Assembly: GCF_030504985.1 (NCBI RefSeq)
Contig: NZ_JASERU010000002.1
Span: 248,001-312,000, forward strand
Length of the DNA stretch: 64,000 bases
Reading direction: 5' to 3'
DNA from: Fulvimonas sp. R45
GTDB taxonomy: Bacteria; Pseudomonadota; Gammaproteobacteria; Xanthomonadales; Rhodanobacteraceae
Under the pieces are notes generated by a model. The model saw only the letters and a list, made by a program, of their open reading frames with translations, was not told where the DNA came from and searched no databases. How positions within the stretch are numbered: position 1 is the stretch's first letter; every line of letters begins with the position of its first letter. Made by a program: the position numbers and the translations under genes. Positions 36,891 to 45,601 of this stretch are shown here, piece by piece.

Positions 36891-38182
36891 ACGCGCCGCG
36901 CCGCTGCCCCGCGCTGCTGGTCTCCGCGCCGGCCTCGGGGCAGGGCAAGACGTCGGTCACCGCGGCGCTGGCGCGTTGGCACGCGCGGCAGGGCCGGCGC
37001 GTGGCCGTGTTCAAGACCGGGCCGGACTTCCTCGACCCGCTGGTCACCGGCCGCGCGGCCGGCGCGCCCGCGTACCAGCTCGACCTGTGGATGGGTGGCG
37101 AGGCGGAGGTGCGCGCACGCCTGTACGCCGCCGCGGGCGCCGCCGACCTGATCCTGGTCGAGGGCGTGATGGGCCTGTTCGACGGCGCGCCGTCCAGCGC
37201 CGACCTGGCGGCGAAGCTCGGCCTGCCGGTGCTGGCGGTGATCGACGGCAGCGCGATGGCGCAGAGCTTCGGCGCCGTGGCGTACGGCCTGGCGCACTAC
37301 CGTGACGACGTGCGCCTGCACGGCGTGGCCGCCAACCGCATCGGCGGCGACTACCACGCGCAACTGCTGCGCGACAGCCTGCCCGCCGGTATCAAGTGGC
37401 TCGGGGCGTTGCCGCGCGACGCGGCGCTGGCCCTGCCGGAACGCCACCTGGGCCTGGTCGCGGCCGGCGAGGTGGACGATCTCGACATGCGCCTCGACGC
37501 CCTGGCCGACGCCTGGTCGCGCCATGCCGACACCGCCTTGCCGCCGGCGACGACGTTCGCGCCGGCGGCACCGCCCGTGGTGCCGCCGCTGCTGCGCGGC
37601 CGGCGCATCGCGGTGGCGCGCGACGCCGCGTTCTGCTTCCTGTATCCCGCCAACCTCGACCTGCTGCGCGCGGCCGGCGCGGAGCTCGCCTTCTTCTCGC
37701 CGCTGGCCGGCGAGCCGCTGCCCGACTGCGACGCCGCGTGGCTGCCGGGCGGCTATCCGGAACTGCACCTGGCCGCGCTGTCGCGACGCACCGACCTGCA
37801 CGCCGCGCTGTGCGCCCACCGCGACGCGGGCAAGCCCTTGCTGGCCGAATGCGGCGGCATGCTGTTCCTGCTCGACCGGCTCGCCGACGGCAAGGGCCAC
37901 GAGGCCGCGATGGCGGGCCTGCTGCGCGGCCGCGCGGCGCTGCAGCCGCGCCTGGTCGCGCTGGGGCTGCAGGAAGTCGCCTTGCCCGAGGGGGCGGTGC
38001 GCGGTCACACCTTCCACCACGTGCAGGCGGACGTCGAGGCGCCGCCGATAGCCGTCGCCGTCAATCCCAACGGCGCGCCTGGCCGCGAGGCGGTGTACCG
38101 CGACCGCCGCCTCACCGCGAGCTTCGTGCACGTCTATTTCCCGTCCGGCCCCGAGGCCGCCGTGCGGCTGTTCCTGCCATGA
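36887..38182 (+). CDS. cbiA: Cobyrinic acid a,c-diamide synthase
   Basis: 431 residues. The N-terminal dethiobiotin-synthetase-like ATPase domain has [16 protein letters not shown] and KTGPDFLDP. The C-terminal class-I glutamine amidotransferase domain has the catalytic Cys in [11 protein letters not shown] and the His in SFVHVYF. It amidates carboxylates a and c of cobyrinic acid with glutamine and ATP. Start is GTG 36887, overlapping cobO by four bases. Its presence means the operon can act on early corrinoids, although no corrin-ring genes are in the window. Confidence 0.93.
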   Translation: MNAPRRCPALLVSAPASGQGKTSVTAALARWHARQGRRVAVFKTGPDFLDPLVTGRAAGAPAYQLDLWMGGEAEVRARLYAAAGAADLILVEGVMGLFDGAPSSADLAAKLGLPVLAVIDGSAMAQSFGAVAYGLAHYRDDVRLHGVAANRIGGDYHAQLLRDSLPAGIKWLGALPRDAALALPERHLGLVAAGEVDDLDMRLDALADAWSRHADTALPPATTFAPAAPPVVPPLLRGRRIAVARDAAFCFLYPANLDLLRAAGAELAFFSPLAGEPLPDCDAAWLPGGYPELHLAALSRRTDLHAALCAHRDAGKPLLAECGGMLFLLDRLADGKGHEAAMAGLLRGRAALQPRLVALGLQEVALPEGAVRGHTFHHVQADVEAPPIAVAVNPNGAPGREAVYRDRRLTASFVHVYFPSGPEAAVRLFLP

Positions 38183-39099
38183 CGACCGCGCTGGCGATGC
38201 TGGCGGCGGTGCTGCTCGACGCGCTGCTGGGCGAACCGCGGCGCGCGCACCCGCTGGTCGCGTTCGGCCGTCTGGCCGTCCGGATCGAATCGCGCTGGCA
38301 CGCCGATCGCCGCGTGGCCGGCGTCGTCGCATGGTGCGCGGCGGTACTGCCTGCGGTCGCGGCGGCCTGGCTGCTGTGCCGGTGGCTGCCGGGCCGGGCG
38401 GGTTGGTTCTTCGCCATCGCGGTGCTGTACCTGGCGCTGGGCCTGCGCAGCCTGGGCGAGCATGCAAAGCCGGTGGCCGATGCGCTCGCGGCCGGCGAGC
38501 TGGATGCCGGGCGCGCCGCGGTGAGCCGCATGGTCAGCCGCGACACGGCTGCGCTGGACGGGCGCCAGGTCGCCGCGGCGGCCACCGAATCGGTGCTGGA
38601 GAACGGCAACGACGCGGTGTTCGGCGCGCTGTTCTGGTTCGCCGTGCTGGGCGCGCCGGGCGTGGTGCTGTACCGGCTGGCGAACACGCTGGATGCGATG
38701 TGGGGCTACCGCACGCCGCGCTATGCGCGCTTCGGCTGGGCCGCGGCGCGCATCGACGACGCGCTGAACGTCCTGCCCGCGCGGCTCACCGCGCTCACCT
38801 ATGCGCTGTGCGGCCAGTTCGAGCGCGCCCTGGGGTGCTGGCGCCGCCAGGCGCCGCAGTGGGACAGCCCCAACGCCGGCCCCGTGATGGCTGCCGGCGC
38901 GGGCGCGCTGGGCGTGGAGCTGGGCGGCCCGGCGCCGTACCACGGCCAGTGGGAAGCGCGTCCCGTGCTGGGCGCGGGCGCGCCGCCGGACGCGGCGTCG
39001 GTCCATCGCGCGCTGGCGCTGCTGCGTCGTGGCGTGGCGGCGTGGCTGGCGGTGGCGCTGCTGGCCGGGCTGGCGGCGTGGAGGGTGGGCCATGCTTGA
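38179..39099 (+). CDS. cbiB: Adenosylcobinamide-phosphate synthase (membrane)
   Basis: 306 residues with about four to five hydrophobic helices. [19 protein letters not shown] near the N-terminus, [17 protein letters not shown] and [26 protein letters not shown] are signature stretches of CbiB/CobD. It attaches the aminopropanol (phosphate) arm to adenosylcobyric acid in the inner membrane. ATG 38179 overlaps the cbiA stop by four bases. The aminopropanol phosphate donor is made by the CobC-like half of the next gene. Confidence 0.93.
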   Translation: MTTALAMLAAVLLDALLGEPRRAHPLVAFGRLAVRIESRWHADRRVAGVVAWCAAVLPAVAAAWLLCRWLPGRAGWFFAIAVLYLALGLRSLGEHAKPVADALAAGELDAGRAAVSRMVSRDTAALDGRQVAAAATESVLENGNDAVFGALFWFAVLGAPGVVLYRLANTLDAMWGYRTPRYARFGWAAARIDDALNVLPARLTALTYALCGQFERALGCWRRQAPQWDSPNAGPVMAAGAGALGVELGGPAPYHGQWEARPVLGAGAPPDAASVHRALALLRRGVAAWLAVALLAGLAAWRVGHA

Positions 39100-41659
39100 G
39101 CACGGCGGCCGCCTGCGCCGCGCGGCGCGCGAATTCGGCATCCCGTTGGAGACCTGGCTCGATCTCTCCACCGGCATCAGTCCGTTCGCGTATCCCGTGC
39201 CGCCGATCCCGTCCGAGGCCTGGCGGCGCCTGCCCGAGGACGACGACGGTCTGGTCGAGGCGGCGCGCGCGTACTACGGCGCGGCGCACCTGCTGCCGGT
39301 GGCTGGTTCGCAGGCGGCGATCCAGGCGTTGCCGCGGCTGCGCGGGCCGTCGCGAGTGGCGGTGATCGCGCCCGGCTACGCCGAACATGCCCATGCGTGG
39401 GAGCGCGCGGGGCATCGCGTCGAGCGGCGCGCCGCCGCGGAGCTGCCGGCCGCGGCCGGCGACTGCGACGTGCTGGTGCTGATCCATCCCAACAATCCGA
39501 CGGGCGCCCGCTTCGACCCGCAACGCCTGCTGGATGCGCACGCCGCGCTGGCCGCGCGCGGGGGCTGGCTGGTGGTGGACGAGGCCTTCATGGACGTGGC
39601 GCCACACGCCAGCCTGTGCGCGCATGCGGACCGCGACGGCCTGGTGGTGCTGCGCTCGGCGGGCAAGTTCTTCGGCCTGGCCGGCGCGCGCGCCGGCTTC
39701 GTCTGCGCCGCGCCGTCGCTGCTCGACGCCCTGCGCGAGGCGTTGGGGCCATGGGCGCTGGCCGGTCCCAGCCGCCATGCCTTGACGCGGGCGCTGGCCG
39801 ATCGCAGCTGGCAGGCGCGGCAACGCGAACGGCTGGTCGATGCCGGCACGAAGCTGGCCGCGCTGCTGGCCGCGCACGGGCTGGAACCCGCGGGCGGCTG
39901 CGCCTTGTTCCAGTGGTGCCCGCACGCGGACGCGGCGGCGATCCATCGCGCGCTGGCGGCCAGCGGCATCCTGGTGCGCCTGTTCGACGATCCGCCCAGC
40001 CTGCGCTTTGGCCTGCCGCCCGACGACGCGGCCTTTGCCCGTCTTGCCGCCGCGCTTGCCGAAGCCGAACCCCTCTCCCGTCGGGAGAGGGGCAGGGGTG
40101 AGGGTACGGCCGAAGCGCAGCCTTCCGGCACCGCCGCACCTTCGTCCGGCGCGATGCTTCATCCTCTCCCGACGAAGGAAGGAAAAGCCGCCGCCCGCGT
40201 GCTGATGGTGCAGGGCTGCACCTCCGACGCGGGCAAGAGCACCGTGATGGCCGCGCTCTGCCGCTGGCTGCACCGGCAGGGCGTGCGGGTGGCGCCGTTC
40301 AAGCCGCAGAACATGGCGCTGAATTCCGCCGTCACCGCCGACGGCGGCGAGATCGGCCGCGCCCAGGCGGTGCAGGCGCAGGCCTGCGGGCTGGAGCCGC
40401 ATACCGACTTCAACCCGGTGCTGCTGAAGCCCGCCAGCGATACCGGCGCGCAGGTGATCGTGCACGGCCACGCCATCGGCAACATGGACGCGGTGGGCTA
40501 CCACGCCTACAAGCGCGTGGCGATGGACGCGGTGCTGGCCTCGCACGCGCGGCTGGCGGCGCGGTACGACGCGCTGCTGGTCGAGGGCGCGGGCAGCCCC
40601 GCCGAGATCAACCTGCGCGATCGCGACATCGCCAACATGGGCTATGCCGAGGCGGTGGACTGCCCGGTGATCCTGGTCGCCGACATCGACCGCGGCGGCG
40701 TGTTCGCGCACCTGGTCGGCACGCTGGCGCTGCTCTCGGACAGCGAACGCGCCCGTGTGGCCGGCTTCGTGATCAACCGCTTCCGCGGCGACCTCGCCCT
40801 GCTCCAGCCGGGCCTCGACTGGCTGGAAAAGGAGACCGGCAAGCCGGTGCTCGGCGTGCTGCCGTACCTGCACGGCCTGCACCTCGAAGCCGAGGACGCG
40901 CTGCCGCGCGGGCGCGTCGAGCGCGACGGACCGCGGCTGCGCGTGGCCGTGCCCGCGCTGCCGCGGATCAGCAACCACACCGACCTCGACGCCTTGCGCG
41001 CACACCCGCAGGTGGATCTGCGCTTCGTGGGGCCGGGCGAGGCACCGCCGGCCTGCGACCTGGTCGTGCTGCCCGGCTCGAAGGCGGTGCGCGACGACCT
41101 GGCGTGGCTGCGCGCGCAGGGCTGGGACGCGGCGATCGCGCGGCACCTGCGCTACGGCGGCAAAGTCGTCGGCCTCTGCGGCGGACTGCAGATGCTGGGG
41201 CGCGCGATCCACGACCCGCACGGCATCGAGGGCGCGCCCGGTTCCAGTGCGGGGCTGGGCTGGCTCGACCTCGAGACCACGCTGGAACCCGCCAAGCAGC
41301 TGCGCAACGTGGAAGGCCGCCTCGCCACTGCCGGCGCCACCGTCATCGGCTACGAGATCCATTGTGGCGTGAGCCGCGGCCCCGCGCTGGCCGCGCCCGC
41401 CTGCGAGCTGGACGACGGCCGCGCCGACGGCGCCCGCTCGCCCGATGGCCAGGTGCTGGCCAGTTACCTGCACGGCCTGTTCGACCACCCGCAGGCGCTG
41501 GCCGCGCTGCTGGACTGGGCTGGGCTGCGCGACGCCGCGCCGCTCGACATCCATGCCTTGCGCGAGGCCTCGCTGGAACGCCTCGCGGATGCCGTGGAAG
41601 CGCATCTGGACACGCGCGCGCTGCGCGCCCTGCTGGGAGTCGATCCATGCCCACCCTGA
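39092..41659 (+). CDS. cobQ: Threonine-phosphate decarboxylase (CobC/CobD-like) and cobyric acid synthase (CobQ) in one frame
   Basis: A single 855-residue open frame. Residues about 1-325 are a PLP aminotransferase-fold threonine-phosphate decarboxylase ([13 protein letters not shown] lysine in [15 protein letters not shown]), supplying aminopropanol phosphate. Residues about 370-855 are cobyric acid synthase: [41 protein letters not shown] (Cys) and SYLHGLFD (His), which amidates carboxylates b, d, e and g. The 45-residue linker is encoded by a hairpin repeat (40069-40180), not by either family. GTG 40199 or ATG 40154 could still start CobQ separately, with AAGGAAGGA at 40176-40184 before the GTG. 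So this may be a true fusion or two genes joined by repeat insertion. Confidence 0.88.
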   Translation: MLEHGGRLRRAAREFGIPLETWLDLSTGISPFAYPVPPIPSEAWRRLPEDDDGLVEAARAYYGAAHLLPVAGSQAAIQALPRLRGPSRVAVIAPGYAEHAHAWERAGHRVERRAAAELPAAAGDCDVLVLIHPNNPTGARFDPQRLLDAHAALAARGGWLVVDEAFMDVAPHASLCAHADRDGLVVLRSAGKFFGLAGARAGFVCAAPSLLDALREALGPWALAGPSRHALTRALADRSWQARQRERLVDAGTKLAALLAAHGLEPAGGCALFQWCPHADAAAIHRALAASGILVRLFDDPPSLRFGLPPDDAAFARLAAALAEAEPLSRRERGRGEGTAEAQPSGTAAPSSGAMLHPLPTKEGKAAARVLMVQGCTSDAGKSTVMAALCRWLHRQGVRVAPFKPQNMALNSAVTADGGEIGRAQAVQAQACGLEPHTDFNPVLLKPASDTGAQVIVHGHAIGNMDAVGYHAYKRVAMDAVLASHARLAARYDALLVEGAGSPAEINLRDRDIANMGYAEAVDCPVILVADIDRGGVFAHLVGTLALLSDSERARVAGFVINRFRGDLALLQPGLDWLEKETGKPVLGVLPYLHGLHLEAEDALPRGRVERDGPRLRVAVPALPRISNHTDLDALRAHPQVDLRFVGPGEAPPACDLVVLPGSKAVRDDLAWLRAQGWDAAIARHLRYGGKVVGLCGGLQMLGRAIHDPHGIEGAPGSSAGLGWLDLETTLEPAKQLRNVEGRLATAGATVIGYEIHCGVSRGPALAAPACELDDGRADGARSPDGQVLASYLHGLFDHPQALAALLDWAGLRDAAPLDIHALREASLERLADAVEAHLDTRALRALLGVDPCPP
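40069..40180. repeat. Hairpin repeat joining the cobC and cobQ coding regions
   Basis: CCCCTCTCCCGTCGGGAGAGGGG (40069-40091) forms a strong hairpin followed by CAGGGGTGAGGG. A degenerate opposite arm (ATGCTTCATCCTCTCCCGACG) follows at 40154-40174. It resembles the hairpins at 32980, 54582 and 62407, yet here the sequence stays open and links two enzymes. Confidence 0.8.
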
Positions 41660-42168
41660 TCCTGGGCGGCGCCCGTTCCGGCAAGAGCGCGCTGGCCGAG
41701 CGGCTGGCGCACGACAGCGGGCGCGCGGTGGTCTACCTCGCCACCGCCGAAGCGCGCGACGGGGAAATGCGGGCGCGCATCGACCACCACCGTGCGCGCC
41801 GGCCGGGCCACTGGGCCTGCGTGGAGGAGCCGCTGGCGCTGGCCGATGCGCTGCGCGGCCACGCGCGCGCCGACCGCTGTGTGCTGGTCGATTGCCTCAC
41901 CCTGTGGCTCAGCAACCTGCTGCACGACGCCGACGCCGCGCGCTTCGGATGCGAGCGCGACGCCCTGCTCGCGGCGCTGCCCACCCTGCCCGGCGAGATC
42001 CTGCTGGTCGCCAACGAGGTCGGCCTGGGCATCGTGCCGCTGGGCGCGCTGAGCCGGCGCTTCGTGGACGAGGCCGGGCGCCTCAACCAATCCGTCGCCG
42101 CGGCGTGCGAACGCGTGCTGTTCGTCGCCGCCGGCCTGCCATTCGCACTCAAGGGAAGCCCGCCATGA
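41647..42168 (+). CDS. cobU: Adenosylcobinamide kinase / guanylyltransferase
   Basis: 173 residues. P-loop [12 protein letters not shown], the guanylylation-site region [11 protein letters not shown] (His), [11 protein letters not shown] and [11 protein letters not shown] identify CobU/CobP. It phosphorylates adenosylcobinamide and adds GMP to form AdoCbi-GDP. ATG 41647 lies 13 bases inside the cobQ end, and its stop overlaps cobT by four bases. Confidence 0.95.
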   Translation: MPTLILGGARSGKSALAERLAHDSGRAVVYLATAEARDGEMRARIDHHRARRPGHWACVEEPLALADALRGHARADRCVLVDCLTLWLSNLLHDADAARFGCERDALLAALPTLPGEILLVANEVGLGIVPLGALSRRFVDEAGRLNQSVAAACERVLFVAAGLPFALKGSPP

Positions 42169-43229
42169 TGCCTGCCGCACTCGACCGCCCCTGCCTCGAA
42201 CCCGACGCCGCCTGCGCCGCCGCCGCCCGCGCGCGCCAGGCGCAGCTGACCAAGCCGCCGGGTTCGCTGGGCGCGCTGGAAGACGCGGCAGTGCAATTGG
42301 CCGCGCTGCAGCGCACCGCCGCGCCGGCGGTGGAGCGGGTGTGGATCGGCGTGTTCGCCGGCGACCACGGCGTCGCGGCCGAGGGCGTGTCGGCGTTCCC
42401 GCAGGCGGTCACCGGCGAGATGCTGCGCAACTTCGCCGGCGGTGGCGCGGCTATCGCGGTGCTGGCGCGCGCGCTGGGCGCCACGCTGGAGGTGGTGAAC
42501 CTCGGCTGCGTGAACGATCCCGGCGAGATCGCCGGCGTGCGCCGCGCGGTGATCGCGCCGCAGACGGCGAACTTCTGCACTGCGCCCGCGATGACGCCGG
42601 CGCAGCTGGACGCGGCGCTGGCCGCCGGCGCCGACAGTGTGCGCCAGGCGGTGGCGGCGGGCGCGCAACTGTTCATCGGCGGCGAGATGGGCATCGCCAA
42701 CACCACCGCCGCCACCGCGCTGGCCTGCGCCCTGCTGGACGAACCACCGCTGGCGCTCGCCGGCGCCGGCACCGGCCTCGACGCGGCCGGCGTGGCGCAC
42801 AAGCGCGCGGTGGTGGAACGCGCGCTGGCGCGGCATGCCGGCGCCGCGTCGCCGCTGGAAAAGCTGCGCCGCCTCGGCGGCTTCGAGATCGCCGCGCTGG
42901 CCGGCGCCTGCCTCGCCGCGGCACAGGCGGGCGTGCCGATGCTGGTGGACGGCTTCATCGCCACCGCGGCGGCGCTGGCGGCGGTACGCATCCAGCCCGG
43001 CGTGCGCGACTGGCTGCTGTTCGCGCACCGCTCGCACGAACGCGGCCACGCCCGCCTGCTGGACGCGCTGCACGCCACGCCGCTGCTCGACCTGGGCCTG
43101 CGCCTGGGCGAGGGCAGCGGCGCGGCGGCCGCGGTGCCCCTGCTGCGGCTGGCCTGCGCGCTGCACAACGGCATGGCCACCTTCGCCCAGGCCGGCGTGT
43201 CCGGCGCGACCGCAGGACACGCCGCATGA
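42165..43229 (+). CDS. cobT: Nicotinate-nucleotide:dimethylbenzimidazole phosphoribosyltransferase
   Basis: 354 residues. [45 protein letters not shown], and the catalytic Glu in the C-terminal LGEGSGAA are CobT signatures. It makes alpha-ribazole phosphate from DMB and nicotinate mononucleotide for the lower ligand. Two ATGs stand in tandem (42165 and 42168). The stop overlaps the next gene by ATGA. Confidence 0.95.
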   Translation: MMPAALDRPCLEPDAACAAAARARQAQLTKPPGSLGALEDAAVQLAALQRTAAPAVERVWIGVFAGDHGVAAEGVSAFPQAVTGEMLRNFAGGGAAIAVLARALGATLEVVNLGCVNDPGEIAGVRRAVIAPQTANFCTAPAMTPAQLDAALAAGADSVRQAVAAGAQLFIGGEMGIANTTAATALACALLDEPPLALAGAGTGLDAAGVAHKRAVVERALARHAGAASPLEKLRRLGGFEIAALAGACLAAAQAGVPMLVDGFIATAAALAAVRIQPGVRDWLLFAHRSHERGHARLLDALHATPLLDLGLRLGEGSGAAAAVPLLRLACALHNGMATFAQAGVSGATAGHAA

Positions 43230-43777
43230 GCGGTGCGCGCCTCGAACTGCTGCGCCACGGCGACACCGGCCAGCGCAGCTACCGCGGCCAGCTGGACGAC
43301 CCGCTCAGCGAACTGGGCTGGAGCCAGCTGCGCGAAGCGGTGCGGGGACGCGCGTGGGACCGCGTGGTGTCCTCGCCGCTGGCGCGCTGCGCCGCCTTCG
43401 CCCGCGAGCTGGCCGCGGCGCGCGGGCTGCCGTTGCGGATCGATGCGCGGCTGGCCGAGTACCACTTCGGCGACTGGCAGGGCGTGCCGATCGAGACCCT
43501 GGCCGAGCGCGACGGCGATGCGCTGGCGCGTTTCTGGGCCGACCCGGTGGCGCACCCGCCGCCGGGGGCGGAGCGCTTCGCGGCGTTCCGCGACCGGCTG
43601 GTCGCCGCGCTGGACGACGCCCGGCGCGAGCGCGGCCGCGTGCTGGTGGTGACGCACGGCGGTGCGATCCGCCTGCTGCGCTGCGTGGCGGAGGGGCGTG
43701 GCTTCGGCGACATGGCCGGCATCGAGGTGGTGCACGCCTCGCTGCATCCGCTGCCATGGCCGGCGGCGGCCCGCTGA
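43226..43777 (+). CDS. cobC: Alpha-ribazole phosphatase (histidine phosphatase family)
   Basis: 183 residues. [22 protein letters not shown] carries the RHG catalytic histidine; [15 protein letters not shown] and VVTHGGAIR complete the phosphoglycerate-mutase-like active site. It dephosphorylates alpha-ribazole phosphate or the final cobalamin phosphate. It is the last gene of the riboswitch operon. The usual next gene, cobS, is not present; a sigma factor gene follows after 183 bases. Confidence 0.9.
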   Translation: MSGARLELLRHGDTGQRSYRGQLDDPLSELGWSQLREAVRGRAWDRVVSSPLARCAAFARELAAARGLPLRIDARLAEYHFGDWQGVPIETLAERDGDALARFWADPVAHPPPGAERFAAFRDRLVAALDDARRERGRVLVVTHGGAIRLLRCVAEGRGFGDMAGIEVVHASLHPLPWPAAAR

Positions 43778-43960
43778 ACGGACGCTGCGGCCGCACCGTC
43801 CCGTCCCCGCCTCGCACGTCACGGGCCTCCCGTCCCGGCCATCCGGCATCATGGGCATGCCGCCGGGCATTTCAATTTCCCCCGCCCGGCGCGTCTAGGC
43901 CTGCAACCGGCATCGTGCCGGGAGACACCATGAGCCCACGAAGCGAACGCACCTGACCGC

Positions 43961-44518
43961 ATGGAAAGCCCCACCGGCAGCGATACGGCAGACGGCGGCG
44001 CGCGGCGCGCGCACGCCGCGCGCGTGGCCGTGCTGTACCGCGAGCACCACGCGGCACTGCTGGCGTTGCTGCAGTGCCGGCTCAGTTCGCGCGCCGACGC
44101 GCAGGAGATCGCGCAGGAGGTGTACGTGCGCTTGCTGGCGATGGACGACATGAGCCATATCGAGACTCCCCGGGCCTTCCTGTTCCGCATGGCGACCAAC
44201 CTGTCGGTGGACTACCTGCGCAAGCGCGCGGTGCGCGCCGCGGCGCCGCCGGATCCGTCGCCGGAGGAGGACTGGCAGGCCGTCGCGCCGCTGCCCGAGC
44301 AGCACGCCTGGGCGCTGCAGCAGTGGAAGCGGGTGCAGGCCGCGCTGCGCGAGCTGCCGGCCAAGACCAGCCGCGCCTTCGTGCTGCACGTGGTCGAGGG
44401 GCGCGATTTCGCGGCCATTGCGCGCGACATGAAGCTGAGCGAGCGGATGGTGCGCTACCACGTCAGCAACGCCCTGGCGCATTGCCGGGAACGCTGCTTT
44501 GCCACGGAGATGCCGTGA
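43961..44518 (+). CDS. FecI-like ECF sigma factor
   Basis: 185 residues. Region 2 (LYREHHAALLALLQCRL, EIAQEVYVRLLAM, ETPRAFLFRMATNLSVDYLR) and region 4 (LRELPAKTSRAFVLHVVEGRDFAAIARDMKLS) match iron-starvation ECF sigma factors. It would be held inactive by the adjacent FecR-type protein and released on signal from the TonB receptor downstream, directing polymerase to that receptor promoter. The stop codon overlaps the fecR start (TGATG). Confidence 0.9.
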   Translation: MESPTGSDTADGGARRAHAARVAVLYREHHAALLALLQCRLSSRADAQEIAQEVYVRLLAMDDMSHIETPRAFLFRMATNLSVDYLRKRAVRAAAPPDPSPEEDWQAVAPLPEQHAWALQQWKRVQAALRELPAKTSRAFVLHVVEGRDFAAIARDMKLSERMVRYHVSNALAHCRERCFATEMP

Positions 44519-45498
44519 TGGACAACCGGCCCGCCACCGAACGGGAGATCGCCCGCGCCGCGGCCGACTGGTGGACGCGCCTGCGCGACCCGCAGCCGTC
44601 GGCCGAGGTGCTGGCACGCTGGCAGGCGTGGATGGAGGCCGACGCGCGCCACGCGCAGGCCTTCGAGCAGCTCAACGCGCTGGGCGAAAGCCTGCGCGCC
44701 GCCCCTGCGCCGCGGCGGCAGGAGCTGCTGGACGAATTCGCGCCGCGCGCCGCGCGCCCGTGGCGCCGGCCCCATGCGCTGGCGGCCGCCGCCGCGGTGC
44801 TGCTGGCGTTGCTGGGCGGCTGGGGCCTGTACCTGGCGCTGGACCGCGCGCCGCCGGCGCAGCGCTACGCCAGCCCGGTGGGCGAGGACCGCGAGATCCG
44901 CCTGCCGGATGGCACCGACATCGCGCTGGGCGCGGCCTCGTCGATGACCGCGCGCTACGACGCGCGCCACCGCGACGTGGCGCTGGCCGCGGGCGAGGCC
45001 TATTTCACCGTGCGCCACGAACCACGGCCGTTCGTGGTGGATGCCGGCCCGCTGCGCATCGAGGACCTGGGCACCGCCTTCAACGTGCGCCGCACCGGCG
45101 AGCGCGTCAGCGTGGCGGTGACCGAGGGCCGCGTGCGGGTGTCGCCCGCCGGCGCGGGCGCGGCCGGGCCGCTGGAGCTGGTGGCGGGCCAGCGCGCCGA
45201 ATACGATCCGCATGGCGGCGCCTTGCGCGTGTCGCAGCTGGCGGCCGGCGAGGCCACGGCCTGGCGCCGGCACCAGCTGCAGTTCGTCAACGAGCCGCTG
45301 GCGATGGTGATCGCCAACGTCAACCGCTACAGCCGCCGCCCGGTGCAGCTGGCCGACCCGCGGCTGGGCCGCCTGCTGTTCACCGGGACCGTGAACACCA
45401 CTAACATCGACGGCTGGATCGGCGCCCTGCCGCACGTCTTCCCGCTGCAGGTCAGCCGGTTCGCCGACCACGTGGTGCTCTCGGGCACCGGTCACTGA
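44518..45498 (+). CDS. FecR-like anti-sigma/sigma-regulator protein
   Basis: 326 residues. The N-terminal cytoplasmic part (ARAAADWWTRLRDPQPSAEVLARWQAWM) is the DUF4880/FecR N-domain. One transmembrane helix lies near 85-105 (ALAAAAAVLLALLGGWGLYLAL), and the periplasmic FecR domain contains GEDREIRLPDGTDIALGAAS and IEDLGTAFNVR. It passes the occupancy signal of the TonB receptor to the sigma factor. Translationally coupled to the sigma gene by overlap. Confidence 0.92.
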   Translation: MDNRPATEREIARAAADWWTRLRDPQPSAEVLARWQAWMEADARHAQAFEQLNALGESLRAAPAPRRQELLDEFAPRAARPWRRPHALAAAAAVLLALLGGWGLYLALDRAPPAQRYASPVGEDREIRLPDGTDIALGAASSMTARYDARHRDVALAAGEAYFTVRHEPRPFVVDAGPLRIEDLGTAFNVRRTGERVSVAVTEGRVRVSPAGAGAAGPLELVAGQRAEYDPHGGALRVSQLAAGEATAWRRHQLQFVNEPLAMVIANVNRYSRRPVQLADPRLGRLLFTGTVNTTNIDGWIGALPHVFPLQVSRFADHVVLSGTGH

Positions 45499-45601
45499 CG
45501 GCCGCGACGGCCGATGGCGGAGCGGGCATGGCGGTTGGACACGGGCGCCGCGGCGGGCGCGGATGGGCACGATGCGGTCGAAGCGGCCCGCACGGGACGC
45601 C

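Noticed and set aside
43855-43890. GCCGGGC/GCCCGGC hairpin after the cobC phosphatase as a terminator
   Set aside because: Large loop and no T-run on the plus strand; could be chance in this composition.
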